This document shows, piece after piece, positions 55,511-64,000 of a DNA stretch of 64,000 nucleotides. Every line of letters starts with the position of its first letter. Position 1 is the first letter of the stretch. The notes below the pieces were generated by a model. That model did not search any database. It had not been told where the DNA came from and worked only from the letters and a program-made list of their open reading frames with translations. Source of the DNA: Flavobacterium undicola. GTDB taxonomy: Bacteria > Bacteroidota > Bacteroidia > Flavobacteriales > Flavobacteriaceae. A program made the position numbers and the translations under genes. Location: positions 1-64,000 of the forward strand of contig NZ_JAAAPM020000013.1 of the NCBI RefSeq assembly GCF_009909155.2, written 5' to 3'.

Positions 55511-57244
55511 TTACAATTGGTATATAACCGCTTCATAAGGTCTTAACACCCTATCTTTAGCAACACTACCGTAATTATCAATCAAGACTTTTGCCTTTTT
55601 GATATTTAAACCAGTATTTGCTTTGGCGTTTTTGGTAGAAAAATTAAGCAATACCAATACTTTTTTTCCTTCTAATTCCCGGGTATAGGCGAAAACATCA
55701 GGATTGTCCTTGTCTAGTAAGCTGAATTTTCCGTAAATCAGGATGGGATGAGTTTTGCGCAATTGGGTCAATTTTCTAAAGTAATTCAAAACCGAATTAG
55801 GATCTTTTTCCTGTGCTTCCGCATTGATGAATGTATAGTTTGGATTTACTTTTAGCCATGGTGTACCTGTTGTAAAACCGGCATTAACTGTAGTATCCCA
55901 TTGAAAAGGAGTTCTTCCGTTTTCTCTGGCCGTTTGTTTTTGTTCTTCTAAAAATGCTTTTAAATCCCCACCGCGGTTTTTTAATCCAAAATATTTGTTT
56001 CGGGTATCTACATCATGATAATCCTCTATGGAGTCAAAACGAATATTAACCATTCCTAATTCGTCCCCATGATAGTAATAAGGTGTTCCTCGCATGCTCA
56101 TTACAAAAGTCGACAGCATTTTGGATGATATTTCTCTGAATTCAGGAGCATCGTTTCCAAATTTACTGACCATTCTTGGTTGGTCATGGTTTGCAAGGAA
56201 AATGGACAGCCATCCTTTGTCTTTAAAAGCTTTGTCATATTTGGAGAAAATCTCTTTGTATTTTACCAAACCAAAATCTTTTACATGCCTTCCAATATCT
56301 ACACTTTCAAAATGATAGGCCATGTTCAGTTCGTTTCGGTCAGGATCTACAAAAAGCATAGCATCTTCCGGAGAACTTCCTGCTCCTTCGGCAACGGTCA
56401 TTATATCATATTTATTGAAAACTTCCCGGTTCATTTCTTGTAAATACTCATGCAAATGCGGGCCTACGCCATAATATTTTATGATGTTCTTTTCGAAACC
56501 TTTTGGGAGTTCAGGCCAAGTAGTGTCTTTGGAAGCAAACTGAAAAGCATCCATTCTGAATCCGTCGATTCCTTTATCAAGCCAAAAACGCATGAGATCA
56601 TAGACTTCATTTCGCACTTTTGGGTTTTCCCAATTTAAATCAGGTTGTTTTTGTGAAAAATAATGCAAGTAATAAGCATCTGTTTGTGCATCATATTTCC
56701 ACGCATCACTGTTTACATCAAAAAAGCTCCACCTGTAAGGCGGTTTCCCTTTTTCGGCAGGCCACCAATGGTAATAATCTCTATAGGGATTGTTTCTGGA
56801 ACTTCGGGATTGCTTGAACCATTCGTGTTCATCACTGCTATGATTGACCACTAAATCCATGATAAGTTTGATGTTGCGTTTGTGCATTTCTTTCAACAGC
56901 AGATCAAAATCTTCCATGGTTCCAAAATCGGCCATGATTTCACGATAATTACTGATGTCGTAACCATTGTCGTCATTTGGTGAAGTATAAATCGGATTCA
57001 GCCATACCGCGTCGATTCCCAAGCTTTTGACGTAATCTAGTTTAGATATAATTCCTTTTAAATCGCCAATGCCGTCGCCATCGCTATCCTTGAAACTTCT
57101 CGGGTAAATTTGATATACAACTGCTTCTTTCCACCATTTAGGATTTGTAACTGCTTTGTTTTCTTGTGCATTGATTGGGTTTGTTGACAGCAATCCCAGG
57201 AAAAGTAAAGGAAGTGCCATGCATTTTGAAAATTGTAATTTCAT
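55511..57244 (-). CDS. GH13 alpha-glucosidase-type enzyme
   Basis: A 577-residue exported alpha-amylase-family enzyme of the oligo-1,6-glucosidase/alpha-glucosidase type. It has YQIYPRSFKDSDGDGIGDL, where the QIYPRSF phrase is typical of that subfamily, then DLVVNHSSDEH. The nucleophile Asp232 is in GFRMDAF, the acid/base Glu286 in VAEGAG and the third acid Asp354 in FLANHDQPR. The ATG at 57244 (MKLQFSKCMALPLLFLGLL) gives a clear signal peptide. The frame runs on to 57391, but the extra 49 residues are polar and hydrophobic in the wrong order. It would hydrolyse alpha-glucosides in the periplasm and has no obvious link to the arabinose enzymes. Confidence 0.92.
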   Translation of the reverse strand: MKLQFSKCMALPLLFLGLLSTNPINAQENKAVTNPKWWKEAVVYQIYPRSFKDSDGDGIGDLKGIISKLDYVKSLGIDAVWLNPIYTSPNDDNGYDISNYREIMADFGTMEDFDLLLKEMHKRNIKLIMDLVVNHSSDEHEWFKQSRSSRNNPYRDYYHWWPAEKGKPPYRWSFFDVNSDAWKYDAQTDAYYLHYFSQKQPDLNWENPKVRNEVYDLMRFWLDKGIDGFRMDAFQFASKDTTWPELPKGFEKNIIKYYGVGPHLHEYLQEMNREVFNKYDIMTVAEGAGSSPEDAMLFVDPDRNELNMAYHFESVDIGRHVKDFGLVKYKEIFSKYDKAFKDKGWLSIFLANHDQPRMVSKFGNDAPEFREISSKMLSTFVMSMRGTPYYYHGDELGMVNIRFDSIEDYHDVDTRNKYFGLKNRGGDLKAFLEEQKQTARENGRTPFQWDTTVNAGFTTGTPWLKVNPNYTFINAEAQEKDPNSVLNYFRKLTQLRKTHPILIYGKFSLLDKDNPDVFAYTRELEGKKVLVLLNFSTKNAKANTGLNIKKAKVLIDNYGSVAKDRVLRPYEAVIYQL

Positions 57245-57391
57245 TTGGTTGGTTTTTAGTTTTTGTTTTTTTAATGAAACCAATTCATAAAAAAGACAAA
57301 ATAGGTTAGTGGTGTTTTTCAATTGCGAACAAGTAAAGTTAGCTGCTTTACTCTCCTTAGGTTTTTGCTGTTGAAAAAAAGTAGATTTCAA

Positions 57392-57965
57392 ATCATCTAT
57401 TTAATTATAAAATTAAAGAAATCAACAACTTAAAAAACACAGCTAATAAAAAAAAGTAGCAATTTTAGAATTTTAAAAGGTTCATTTACACCTAATCTGA
57501 GTAACCAATAGTTTACAAAACAGCTTTTGACAGTTTCAATAGGTAATGATAATTTTTTATAAACACATAAATTCTATCACTAACGGGCAAATCTTATTTA
57601 GAGACATTTTAAAAAAAAAAGTAATCAATTTTTAAAAATCGGTCATTGTTGATAGCGTGACCCAAAATCAGAGTGAAGATAAACTCAACGAATATTTTGA
57701 CGAATCAGAGTTTTTGACCTACACCATCAGTGCTCATATAGTGAAGTATTTTTTTACAAAAAATAGACAAATCCAAGTGAGGAAAACAATAAAACCAATT
57801 AATTATAAAATAAAAAGATGGATTTTTAATTTTCATACCTGCCTCCACGAACAAGGGCTTTTACAAATACTATATTTTCTAAAATCATCTCACCTATTTT
57901 AAGAATTAGCTATTCAAGGAATACAAAAACACTGCTAATATTTTCAAAAAAGAACAACCTAGTAA
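57392..57965. other. Intergenic region between GH13 and the ankyrin operon
   Basis: About 570 bp of AT-rich DNA. An open frame at 57657-57902 needs a GTG start and shows no family features, so it is not called. Nothing else stands out apart from the promoter that follows. Confidence 0.4.
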
Positions 57966-57995
57966 TTGATAATATGGTTTTAATTTCTACATTTG
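57966..57995 (+). promoter_or_regulatory. Promoter of the ankyrin-DUF2271-PepSY-apbE operon
   Basis: TTG at 57966-57968 (-33) and TACATTTG at 57988-57995 (-7) are 19 bp apart, the spacing expected for Bacteroidota. The leader to the ATG at 58079 would be about 75 nt. This is the best-formed promoter in the window. Confidence 0.7.
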
Positions 57996-58078
57996 CTCTA
58001 TTTTTATTTATTCTAAATAGAACAACAGGATTAAACCATAAATAAAAAACTATATCTAATCGAAAAATAATAAAAACA

Positions 58079-59593
58079 ATGAAGAAAAATCTATTTGTTT
58101 CGTTTGCATTAGCTGCTACTTTTTTAGCAACTGCCCAACAAAAAAACTCACTATTAGAGCAATCTTTTTGGAAAACATCTCCTGATGTTGCAACTCTTAA
58201 AGCAGAAATAACAAAAGGAAACAATCCTTCTGAAAGTACCAATAATGCTTTTGATGCTGTAGTTTATGCCATAAACAATGATGCTCCCACTGAAACAATT
58301 AAATTTTTATTAGAACAACCTGGAAACACAGTCAGTAAACCAACGCATGATAACCGCATTTATCTTCATTGGGCTACCACAAAAGGAAATGTTGAAATAG
58401 TAAACTATCTAATTGCAAAAGGTTCAGATATAAACCTTGAAGATAGCCACGGAACAACTCCAATTACCTCTGCAGCTAGTAGTGCCCAAAGTAATACTGC
58501 CGTTTATGATGCCTTTTTTAAAGCAGGTTTAGACCCAAAGAAAAAATATAAGGATGGTGCAAATCTTTTGCTTATGGCTATCCCTAGTGACAAAAACTTA
58601 ACCCTAAGCAATTATTTCATATCTAAAGGATTGTCTCTTAAAGACACTGACAACTATGGTAATACAGCATTTAATTATGCTGCAAGAACAGGTAACATAA
58701 CTCTTTTGAAAACATTATTAGAAAAAGGAGTGAAATACACTGATAATGCGCTTATCATTGCTTCTCAAGGATCTCGTCGTGAAGCGAATACCTTTGAAGT
58801 TTATAAATATTTAGTAGAAGATTTGAAGTTAAAACCAACTGTAATTTCAATTGATGGAGAAACTGTTTTACACAATTTAGTGCGTAAAGCAAACCAAACT
58901 GAAATTATCAATTACTTTATCAATAAAGGAGTTGATATTAACAAAGCAGACAACGACGGAAATACTGCTTTAATGAACGCGGCGACTGGAAGAGATACTC
59001 AGGCTCTCGAATTATTACTTCCTAAAGTAAAAGACATCAACACTCAAAATGCAAAAGGAGAATCAGCGTTATCAATTGCAATCCAATCAGGAACTCCAAA
59101 AGCAGTAGAACTTTTGTTAAACAAAAAAGCTAACATTAATGTTCTGGATAAAGACAATAACAATTTGGGATTTTATTTAATTCAATCGTATCGCCCACAA
59201 ATGATGGGAGGACGTAGCCCTGAATCCAGCAATGCACCTACAGAAGATCCTTTTACTGCAAAAGTGAAATTACTACAAGATAATGGATTAAACTTGGCAC
59301 AAGCTCAAAAAGACGGAAGCACTTTGTATCATTTTGCTGTGCTGAAAAATGATTTAACTTTGCTAAAAAAAATAGCCGATTTAAACATTGATGTAAATGC
59401 TAAAAACAAAGATGGATTAACCGCTTTGCATAAAGCTGCCATGATTGCAAAAAATGATGCTGTTTTAAAATACTTACTTTCTATAGGAGCTAAAAAAGAT
59501 ATTAAAACTGACTTTAACGAAAGTGCTTATGACTTAGCCAAAGAAAATGAGACTTTAACCAAAAACAACGTTTCTGTTGAAATTTTAAAATAA
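58079..59593 (+). CDS. Exported ankyrin-repeat protein
   Basis: A 504-residue protein with a signal peptide (MKKNLFVSFALAATFLATAQ) and about ten ankyrin repeats over its length. Examples are HDNRIYLHWATTKGNVEIVN, DNDGNTALMNAATGRDTQAL and NKDGLTALHKAAMIAKNDAV. There is a loop rich in Ser/Pro at about 375-395. It is predicted to be periplasmic. It is the first gene of a redox operon, 4 bp before the DUF2271 gene, and probably serves as a scaffold or docking protein for that system. That role is inferred from position only. Confidence 0.9.
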   Translation: MKKNLFVSFALAATFLATAQQKNSLLEQSFWKTSPDVATLKAEITKGNNPSESTNNAFDAVVYAINNDAPTETIKFLLEQPGNTVSKPTHDNRIYLHWATTKGNVEIVNYLIAKGSDINLEDSHGTTPITSAASSAQSNTAVYDAFFKAGLDPKKKYKDGANLLLMAIPSDKNLTLSNYFISKGLSLKDTDNYGNTAFNYAARTGNITLLKTLLEKGVKYTDNALIIASQGSRREANTFEVYKYLVEDLKLKPTVISIDGETVLHNLVRKANQTEIINYFINKGVDINKADNDGNTALMNAATGRDTQALELLLPKVKDINTQNAKGESALSIAIQSGTPKAVELLLNKKANINVLDKDNNNLGFYLIQSYRPQMMGGRSPESSNAPTEDPFTAKVKLLQDNGLNLAQAQKDGSTLYHFAVLKNDLTLLKKIADLNIDVNAKNKDGLTALHKAAMIAKNDAVLKYLLSIGAKKDIKTDFNESAYDLAKENETLTKNNVSVEILK

Positions 59594-59597
59594 TAAA

Positions 59598-60080
59598 ATG
59601 AACTCAATACTTAAAACTGTCTTCGTAGGCGCATTTATCTGCCTTATTTCTTTTCAAGCTACCGCTCAAAGCAGCAAATACAAATGCATGCTTCAAATGT
59701 CTAATTATATGGGCGAAGGTGCTTATGTAGTAGTCTCTTTAGTAAATCCTAAAGGAAATTACGAAAAAACACTTTACGTAATGGGAGATGATAAAAAATG
59801 GTACAAAAGCTTGAAAGAATGGCATAAATTCTATTCGAAAAAGCCTTCAAATATCAGTGCTATCACAGGAGCTTCTGTTACAGGTGGGGACCGTAGCATT
59901 ACAACTATCGAAATTGATGATTCTAAAATTAATAGTGGTTACAAATTGCGTTTTGAATCGGCAGTAGAAGATCAAAAATATTATACTTCCGATTTAGAAA
60001 TGCCTCTTACTACAGCGGCTATGTCTGAAAAAACAGAAGGAAAAGGATACATTCGTTACGTAAGATTAAGCAAAATATAA
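59598..60080 (+). CDS. DUF2271 protein with a flavinylation-like motif
   Basis: A 160-residue secreted protein (signal to about residue 23) of the DUF2271 family. The stretch AITGASVTGG at 88-97 (Thr90-Gly-Ala-Ser93) matches the [S/T]GA[S/T]-x-[S/T] pattern that ApbE enzymes flavinylate in FMN-binding domains, so Ser93 is the predicted site of covalent FMN. ApbE is encoded two genes downstream. It would act as a periplasmic electron carrier or terminal reductase taking electrons from the PepSY reductase. The gene spacing (4 bp before, 12 bp after) supports one operon. Confidence 0.82.
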   Translation: MNSILKTVFVGAFICLISFQATAQSSKYKCMLQMSNYMGEGAYVVVSLVNPKGNYEKTLYVMGDDKKWYKSLKEWHKFYSKKPSNISAITGASVTGGDRSITTIEIDDSKINSGYKLRFESAVEDQKYYTSDLEMPLTTAAMSEKTEGKGYIRYVRLSKI

Positions 60081-60092
60081 CAGCATAACTAG

Positions 60093-62279
60093 ATGACTCT
60101 TTCTTTTTGGCGGTACTCACACCTCGCTTTGGCGGTATTTTCTTCTCTATTTTTAATCTTAGCATCCGCAACAGGTACTATACTTGCAGTTGATGCCATA
60201 CAGCAGAAAATTCCGTCTCATCGGGTGGAAAATTTCAACGAAATTACATTAGCTCAGTCTTTGCCTAAGCTGCGTAAAATCTATCCCGAAATAACCGAAT
60301 TAAGTATCGACCACAATCAGTTTGTAACTTTACAGGCTATTGATAATGATGGAAACGACGTCAATGCCTATATCAATCCTGCAACAGGGAAAATTATTGG
60401 TACACCAACTAAAAAAAATGATTTCATTAATTGGATTACCAGCCTGCACCGCTCTTTATTTCTACACGAAACAGGACGGCTTTTTATAGGCATTAATGCT
60501 TTCCTTTTATTTTTAATTGCAATTTCAGGTTTTGCTCTTGTACTCAATAGACAACGAGGTTTACGCAACTTCTTTTCTAAAATTATAAAAGAGTATTTTG
60601 CACAATATTACCATGTTTTATTCGGCCGTTTGGCTTTGATTCCCATTCTGATAATAACACTTTCCGGGACTTATTTGTCTATGGAACGTTTTCATCTTTT
60701 CGAAAATAAAGATGAAACTGAAAATAAAACTGAAGCCAAACCTACAGCTAATTCAAAAAAAACTTTCGATTTAAAAAATACCTCTTTAGCAGAAGTTACT
60801 AAAATAGAATTCCCTTTTTCTGATGAAGCTGAGGATTATTATACTTTCGAATTAAAAGACCGAAAAATCGAAGTGGAACAATATTCCAACGAGATTATTT
60901 CCGAAGAACAATTTCCAACAACAAAATTAGTATCTGATTTAAGTTTGGATTTGCACACCGGAAGAGCAAATAGTATTTGGGCTTTTATCCTTGGATTAGC
61001 TTCTTTAAATATCCTGTTTTTTATCTATTCCGGCTTTGCAATGACTCTTAAAAGAAGAGCCAGCCGCATTAAAAACAAATTCAAAGCTAACGAAAGTCAA
61101 TACATTTTGTTAGTGGGTTCAGAAAATGGAAGTTCGTTACGATTTGCCAATGCCATCCTGAAACAATTAAATGACCAAGGCAAGAAAGCACACCTTGCCC
61201 AATTGAATAATTACACGCTTTATCCAAAAGCCGAACATTTACTGATTTTCACCTCAACTTATGGTCTTGGTGATGCACCATCTAATGCTAATAAGTTTGT
61301 ATCACTTTTAGAAAAACAAAATCAGCAACAACAAATTAATTATTCTGTAATTGGTTTTGGCTCTCAATCCTATCCTGATTTTTGTGGTTATTCACGTGAA
61401 ATTGATACGCTATTGTCAACGCAAACCTGGACAAATCGCTTTTTAGATTTACAAACGGTAAACGACAAATCGGCTGAAGAATTTGTCAATTGGATCAAAT
61501 TATGGAGTACAAAAACCGAAATTCCACTAGCCACCACGCCTTCTTTATACAATCATATTCCAAAAGGATTAGAACAGCTGATGGTTTTGGAAAAAACAAC
61601 TATTTCAGATTCTGATCAAACCTTTTTGCTGACTTTACGTGCCGGGATGCGAAGCAAATTCACCTCAGGTGATCTTCTGGCAATTTATCCCGCTAATGAC
61701 AACAGAGAACGTTTGTATTCTATTGCAAATAACAAAGGAAATATCCAATTGGCAGTGAAATTACATCCTCATGGTTTGGGTTCTGAATTTTTGCACAATT
61801 TGGAAGTTGGCAAAACAATTAAAGCCCGAATTATCAATAATCATGCTTTCCATTTTCCAAAAAAAGCAACTAAAGTGGCTCTGATTTCCAATGGAACCGG
61901 TATTGCTCCTTTTCTTGGAATGATTGCACAAAATAGAAAAAAAACCGAAATCCATTTGTATTCCGGCTTTCGCCAAAAAACCGAAATCACAGCTCATTAC
62001 CAGGATTTTGCTTCAGAAATGAAACAAAAACAGCGATTACATAATTTTCATTTGGCCTATTCCCGTGATGAAAACCATCATTATGTAATGGATTTAATTA
62101 AAATAGATGCTGATTTTTTTACCAATTTATTAAACGATGGCGGGGTAATCATGATTTGTGGCGCACTAGCTATGCAGTTTGATGTTGAAAGCGTGTTAGA
62201 TAGTATTTGCATTGCTAAAAACAACACTACCCTTTCTGAATACAAAACAAAAGGACAAATCCTGACTGATTGTTATTAA
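60093..62279 (+). CDS. PepSY-membrane / flavodoxin / FNR fusion reductase
   Basis: A 728-residue three-part reductase. The N terminus is a PepSY_TM module with four helices (about 8-33, 130-152, 173-196, 290-315) and a periplasmic insert. A flavodoxin domain follows (about 335-475; LLVGSENGSS, STYGLGDAPSNANKF). The C-terminal ferredoxin-NADP reductase part (about 495-728) has RLYSIANN (FAD), GTGIAPFLGMI and MICGALAMQFDVE (NADPH). NADPH electrons would pass through FAD and FMN and cross the inner membrane via the helices. The target is probably the flavinylated DUF2271 protein. It overlaps the frame of the apbE ORF by a few bases. Confidence 0.88.
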   Translation: MTLSFWRYSHLALAVFSSLFLILASATGTILAVDAIQQKIPSHRVENFNEITLAQSLPKLRKIYPEITELSIDHNQFVTLQAIDNDGNDVNAYINPATGKIIGTPTKKNDFINWITSLHRSLFLHETGRLFIGINAFLLFLIAISGFALVLNRQRGLRNFFSKIIKEYFAQYYHVLFGRLALIPILIITLSGTYLSMERFHLFENKDETENKTEAKPTANSKKTFDLKNTSLAEVTKIEFPFSDEAEDYYTFELKDRKIEVEQYSNEIISEEQFPTTKLVSDLSLDLHTGRANSIWAFILGLASLNILFFIYSGFAMTLKRRASRIKNKFKANESQYILLVGSENGSSLRFANAILKQLNDQGKKAHLAQLNNYTLYPKAEHLLIFTSTYGLGDAPSNANKFVSLLEKQNQQQQINYSVIGFGSQSYPDFCGYSREIDTLLSTQTWTNRFLDLQTVNDKSAEEFVNWIKLWSTKTEIPLATTPSLYNHIPKGLEQLMVLEKTTISDSDQTFLLTLRAGMRSKFTSGDLLAIYPANDNRERLYSIANNKGNIQLAVKLHPHGLGSEFLHNLEVGKTIKARIINNHAFHFPKKATKVALISNGTGIAPFLGMIAQNRKKTEIHLYSGFRQKTEITAHYQDFASEMKQKQRLHNFHLAYSRDENHHYVMDLIKIDADFFTNLLNDGGVIMICGALAMQFDVESVLDSICIAKNNTTLSEYKTKGQILTDCY

Positions 62280-62308
62280 ACACTATTTTGAAAAAATTAT
62301 CTTCTCCA

Positions 62309-63316
62309 ATGAAAATCAAATCCTTAATAATTGTAAGCTTTTTTACTTTTCTGCTATTTGGTTTTTCTTGTCATTCGCAAGTCTTACGAAAAAGGACGAC
62401 AATGCTTATGGGAGGACGTTTTGATATTAGTATTGTAGCTCAGGATTCGCTTTCAGCCGAACAAAATATTGACATTATCATATCCGAAATTAGTCGAATT
62501 GAAAATCTAATCTCCGATTGGAAACCCACTTCACAAGTGTCCGAAATCAACCAAAATGCGGGAATTCATGCTGTAAAAGTGGACAAAGAAGTTTTTGAAT
62601 TAACTAAAAGAGCTTTACACTTTTCTAAAATTACTAATGGCGCTTTTGATATTAGTTTTGCTGCCATGGATCGAATTTGGAAATTTGATGGTTCGATGAC
62701 TGAAATGCCAACTCCAGAAGCGATAAAAAAATCAGTAGAAAAAGTAGGTTATCAAAACATTATTTTAGACAGCATCAATTCGACTATTTTCCTAAAATTA
62801 AAAGGAATGAAAATTGGATTTGGCGCTCTTGGCGAAGGTTATGCCACCAATAAATGTCAGGAAATGATGCTCGCTAAAGGCATAAAATCCGGAATTGTAA
62901 ATGCTTCAGGAGACATGAGTGTTTGGGGAACACAACCCAACGGAAAGCCTTGGAACATTGGCATCACTAATCCGTTTCATCCCAAAGACATCTCAGCAGT
63001 TATATCGTTGAAAAATACTGCAATTACCACTTCCGGTTCTTACGAAAAATTTGTGATTTTTAACGGCAAACGCTATTCTCATATTATCAATCCTGCAACA
63101 GGTTATCCTGCAACAGGTTTGTGCAGTGTAACGGTTTTGGGATCTAATGCTGAAATGGCAAACGGTTTCAGTACCTCAGCTATGGTTTTAGGGCAAAAAG
63201 AAGCCATAAAACTGCTGAATAAATATCCTGATTGTAGTTTTATTCTAATTACCGACTCGGGTAAGATGATAAAATCAAAGAATTTCCCCAAACATCAATT
63301 AAAGAAGTACAAATAA
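62309..63316 (+). CDS. apbE: FAD:protein FMN transferase
   Basis: ApbE covalently attaches FMN from FAD to Thr or Ser in FMN-binding domains, in the periplasm, with Mg2+. This 335-residue lipoprotein has the lipobox GFSC near residue 16 and the family segments LMGGRFDISIVAQD, SEINQNAG, GALGEGYATNK, NASGDMSVWG, TSGSYEKFV and HIINPATGYPA. The reading frame runs on to a TTG at 62270 that overlaps the preceding gene. The ATG at 62309 gives a proper signal peptide and is preferred. It is last in the operon and the likely modifier of the DUF2271 protein. Confidence 0.94.
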   Translation: MKIKSLIIVSFFTFLLFGFSCHSQVLRKRTTMLMGGRFDISIVAQDSLSAEQNIDIIISEISRIENLISDWKPTSQVSEINQNAGIHAVKVDKEVFELTKRALHFSKITNGAFDISFAAMDRIWKFDGSMTEMPTPEAIKKSVEKVGYQNIILDSINSTIFLKLKGMKIGFGALGEGYATNKCQEMMLAKGIKSGIVNASGDMSVWGTQPNGKPWNIGITNPFHPKDISAVISLKNTAITTSGSYEKFVIFNGKRYSHIINPATGYPATGLCSVTVLGSNAEMANGFSTSAMVLGQKEAIKLLNKYPDCSFILITDSGKMIKSKNFPKHQLKKYK

Positions 63317-63334
63317 TACCACACTTTGATAATA

Positions 63335-63416
63335 GAGCCATAGGCTCGAACTATTATATAAGGCTGGACTTTAGTCCAGTTTATAAGTCAAAACGCAAAA
63401 AAAGAGCCGTAGGCTC
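63335..63416. repeat. Three short REP-like palindromes
   Basis: GAGCCATAGGCTC (63335-63347), CTGGACTTTAGTCCAG (63364-63379) and GAGCCGTAGGCTC (63404-63416) lie between apbE and the convergent DUF4442 gene. The first and third are the same palindrome with a changed centre. One or more may act as terminators for the converging genes. Confidence 0.65.
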
Positions 63417-63444
63417 GGTACAATTTATTTTATACAGCTTGTTA

Positions 63445-63900
63445 TTATTGCTTTAATTTTATCGTCCATTCAAAATCCATTTCAGAAACCTGTTCTCCTA
63501 TTTCATTTGTTCCAATAGATTTTAACCAAAAAGTTTGTCCTTCCCCAGTGGCTATTGTATTCTGGATAGCTGTTTCTATTTGATTTGCATTTTGACATTC
63601 AAAAGTAATTCTTCCTGTTGCTTTTTTAGAAAACTTACTTTTATTACTCGCAACCAGCATGGCAATATTTCGATTACTGCTTTGTATATGCAGCATCACT
63701 AAAGCTCCTGTTGATAATTCGGCAGCCATAGCCTGAACAGCAAAATACATCGAATTAAACGGATTTTGGTTAATCCATCGGTGTTTTACCGACACAGTAC
63801 ATTTATCAAAAACTATTTCTTTTACCCGCACTCCACAAATGTATGCCGATGGTAATTTGAAAAATAAAAAGCGATTGAGTTTTGTAGCTGTGAGTTTCAT
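63445..63900 (-). CDS. DUF4442 hotdog-fold protein
   Basis: A 151-residue protein from the ATG at 63900 (MKLTATKLNRFLFFKLPSAY). The frame extends to 63927 with nine extra residues. The pattern INQNPFNSMYFAVQAMAAELSTGALVMLHI is that of DUF4442/thioesterase-like hotdog proteins, which bind acyl-CoA-like thioesters. No catalytic residue is assigned. It is convergent with apbE, so the two are not co-transcribed. Confidence 0.75.
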   Translation of the reverse strand: MKLTATKLNRFLFFKLPSAYICGVRVKEIVFDKCTVSVKHRWINQNPFNSMYFAVQAMAAELSTGALVMLHIQSSNRNIAMLVASNKSKFSKKATGRITFECQNANQIETAIQNTIATGEGQTFWLKSIGTNEIGEQVSEMDFEWTIKLKQ

Positions 63901-64000
63901 TGTATTGGGTTTTAAACCAATATACAAAATAATTAGTTCCCTCGATTTAATTTATTTTTGTTAATTTTTTGTTAATATTTAGTACTTTGCAATACACAAT
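63901..64000. other. Upstream region, probably shared with a gene beyond the window
   Basis: AT-rich DNA upstream of the DUF4442 gene. A TTTTTG...TACTTTGC arrangement near 63965-63990 is close to, but not a full match of, the TAnnTTTG promoter pattern on the plus strand. It may drive a gene off the right edge. Confidence 0.3.

Noticed and set aside
57657..57902. 81-codon open frame with GTG start
   Set aside because: No family features, basic and unstructured composition, no promoter or ribosome site, and AT-rich context. It is probably chance.

Overview
The window looks like a chromosomal segment of a Bacteroidota bacterium of the class Flavobacteriia, probably Flavobacterium or a close relative. 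The evidence is AT-rich DNA, paired SusC/SusD genes, hybrid two-component regulators with an AraC output domain, several TAnnTTTG promoter elements, starts that mostly lack a Shine-Dalgarno sequence, and small intergenic palindromic repeats. No rRNA, tRNA, CRISPR array or intact insertion sequence was seen.

Layout. (1) 1-6.5 kb, plus strand, is a housekeeping stretch: a truncated gene tail, a periplasmic rhodanese, a DUF2461 protein, a GT4 glycosyltransferase, murB, a membrane GT2 glycosyltransferase, an ECF sigma factor and an orphan two-helix membrane protein. (2) 6.5-10.1 kb is rich in repeats. It holds a nitrate/nitrite-type MFS transporter preceded by six ATACTTA heptamers, a TonB protein, several palindromes and a 108-bp MITE-like element. 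(3) 10.2-57.2 kb, entirely minus strand, is a large polysaccharide utilisation region. (4) 58-63.3 kb, plus strand, is an operon of an exported ankyrin protein, a DUF2271 protein with a flavinylation-like motif, a PepSY-flavodoxin-FNR membrane reductase and an ApbE flavin transferase. A DUF4442 gene follows on the minus strand.

The polysaccharide region has several transcription units. 15.7-10.2 kb encodes DUF4861, GH43, GH88 and a sugar/H+ symporter. GH97 stands alone at 18.3-16.4 kb. 29.8-18.9 kb encodes an AraR-like GntR/LacI chimera, SusC1, SusD1, two paralogous alginate-lyase-fold lyases and, between them, a TIG-domain surface lipoprotein. 42.6-30.6 kb encodes a double GH43, a GH43, a propeller-GH51 fusion, a GH2, a GH43-like enzyme and a GH43-discoidin protein. 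50.1-43.3 kb encodes an ECF sigma factor, FecR, an STN-domain SusC2 and SusD2. These are followed by a 1390-residue hybrid regulator, a cupin and a GH13 enzyme. The proposed logic is that surface lipoproteins and lyases bind and cut a uronate-containing, arabinose- and galactose-decorated plant glycan. SusC1/D1 and SusC2/D2 would import oligosaccharides, periplasmic GH43, GH51, GH2 and GH88 enzymes would trim them, and the MFS porter would take up the monosaccharide. The substrate is inferred from enzyme families and not proven.

The most notable regulatory signal is a pair of matching promoters, at 30134-30276 and 42893-43037. Each has the -7 element TAATTTTG on the minus strand, then tandem half-sites with a 21-bp period that start 23 bp from it, then a shared upstream block. 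One lies before the GntR/SusC1 unit and the other before the GH43/GH51/GH2 unit. The geometry fits an AraC-type activator, and the hybrid regulator encoded at 50.4-54.5 kb is the obvious candidate.
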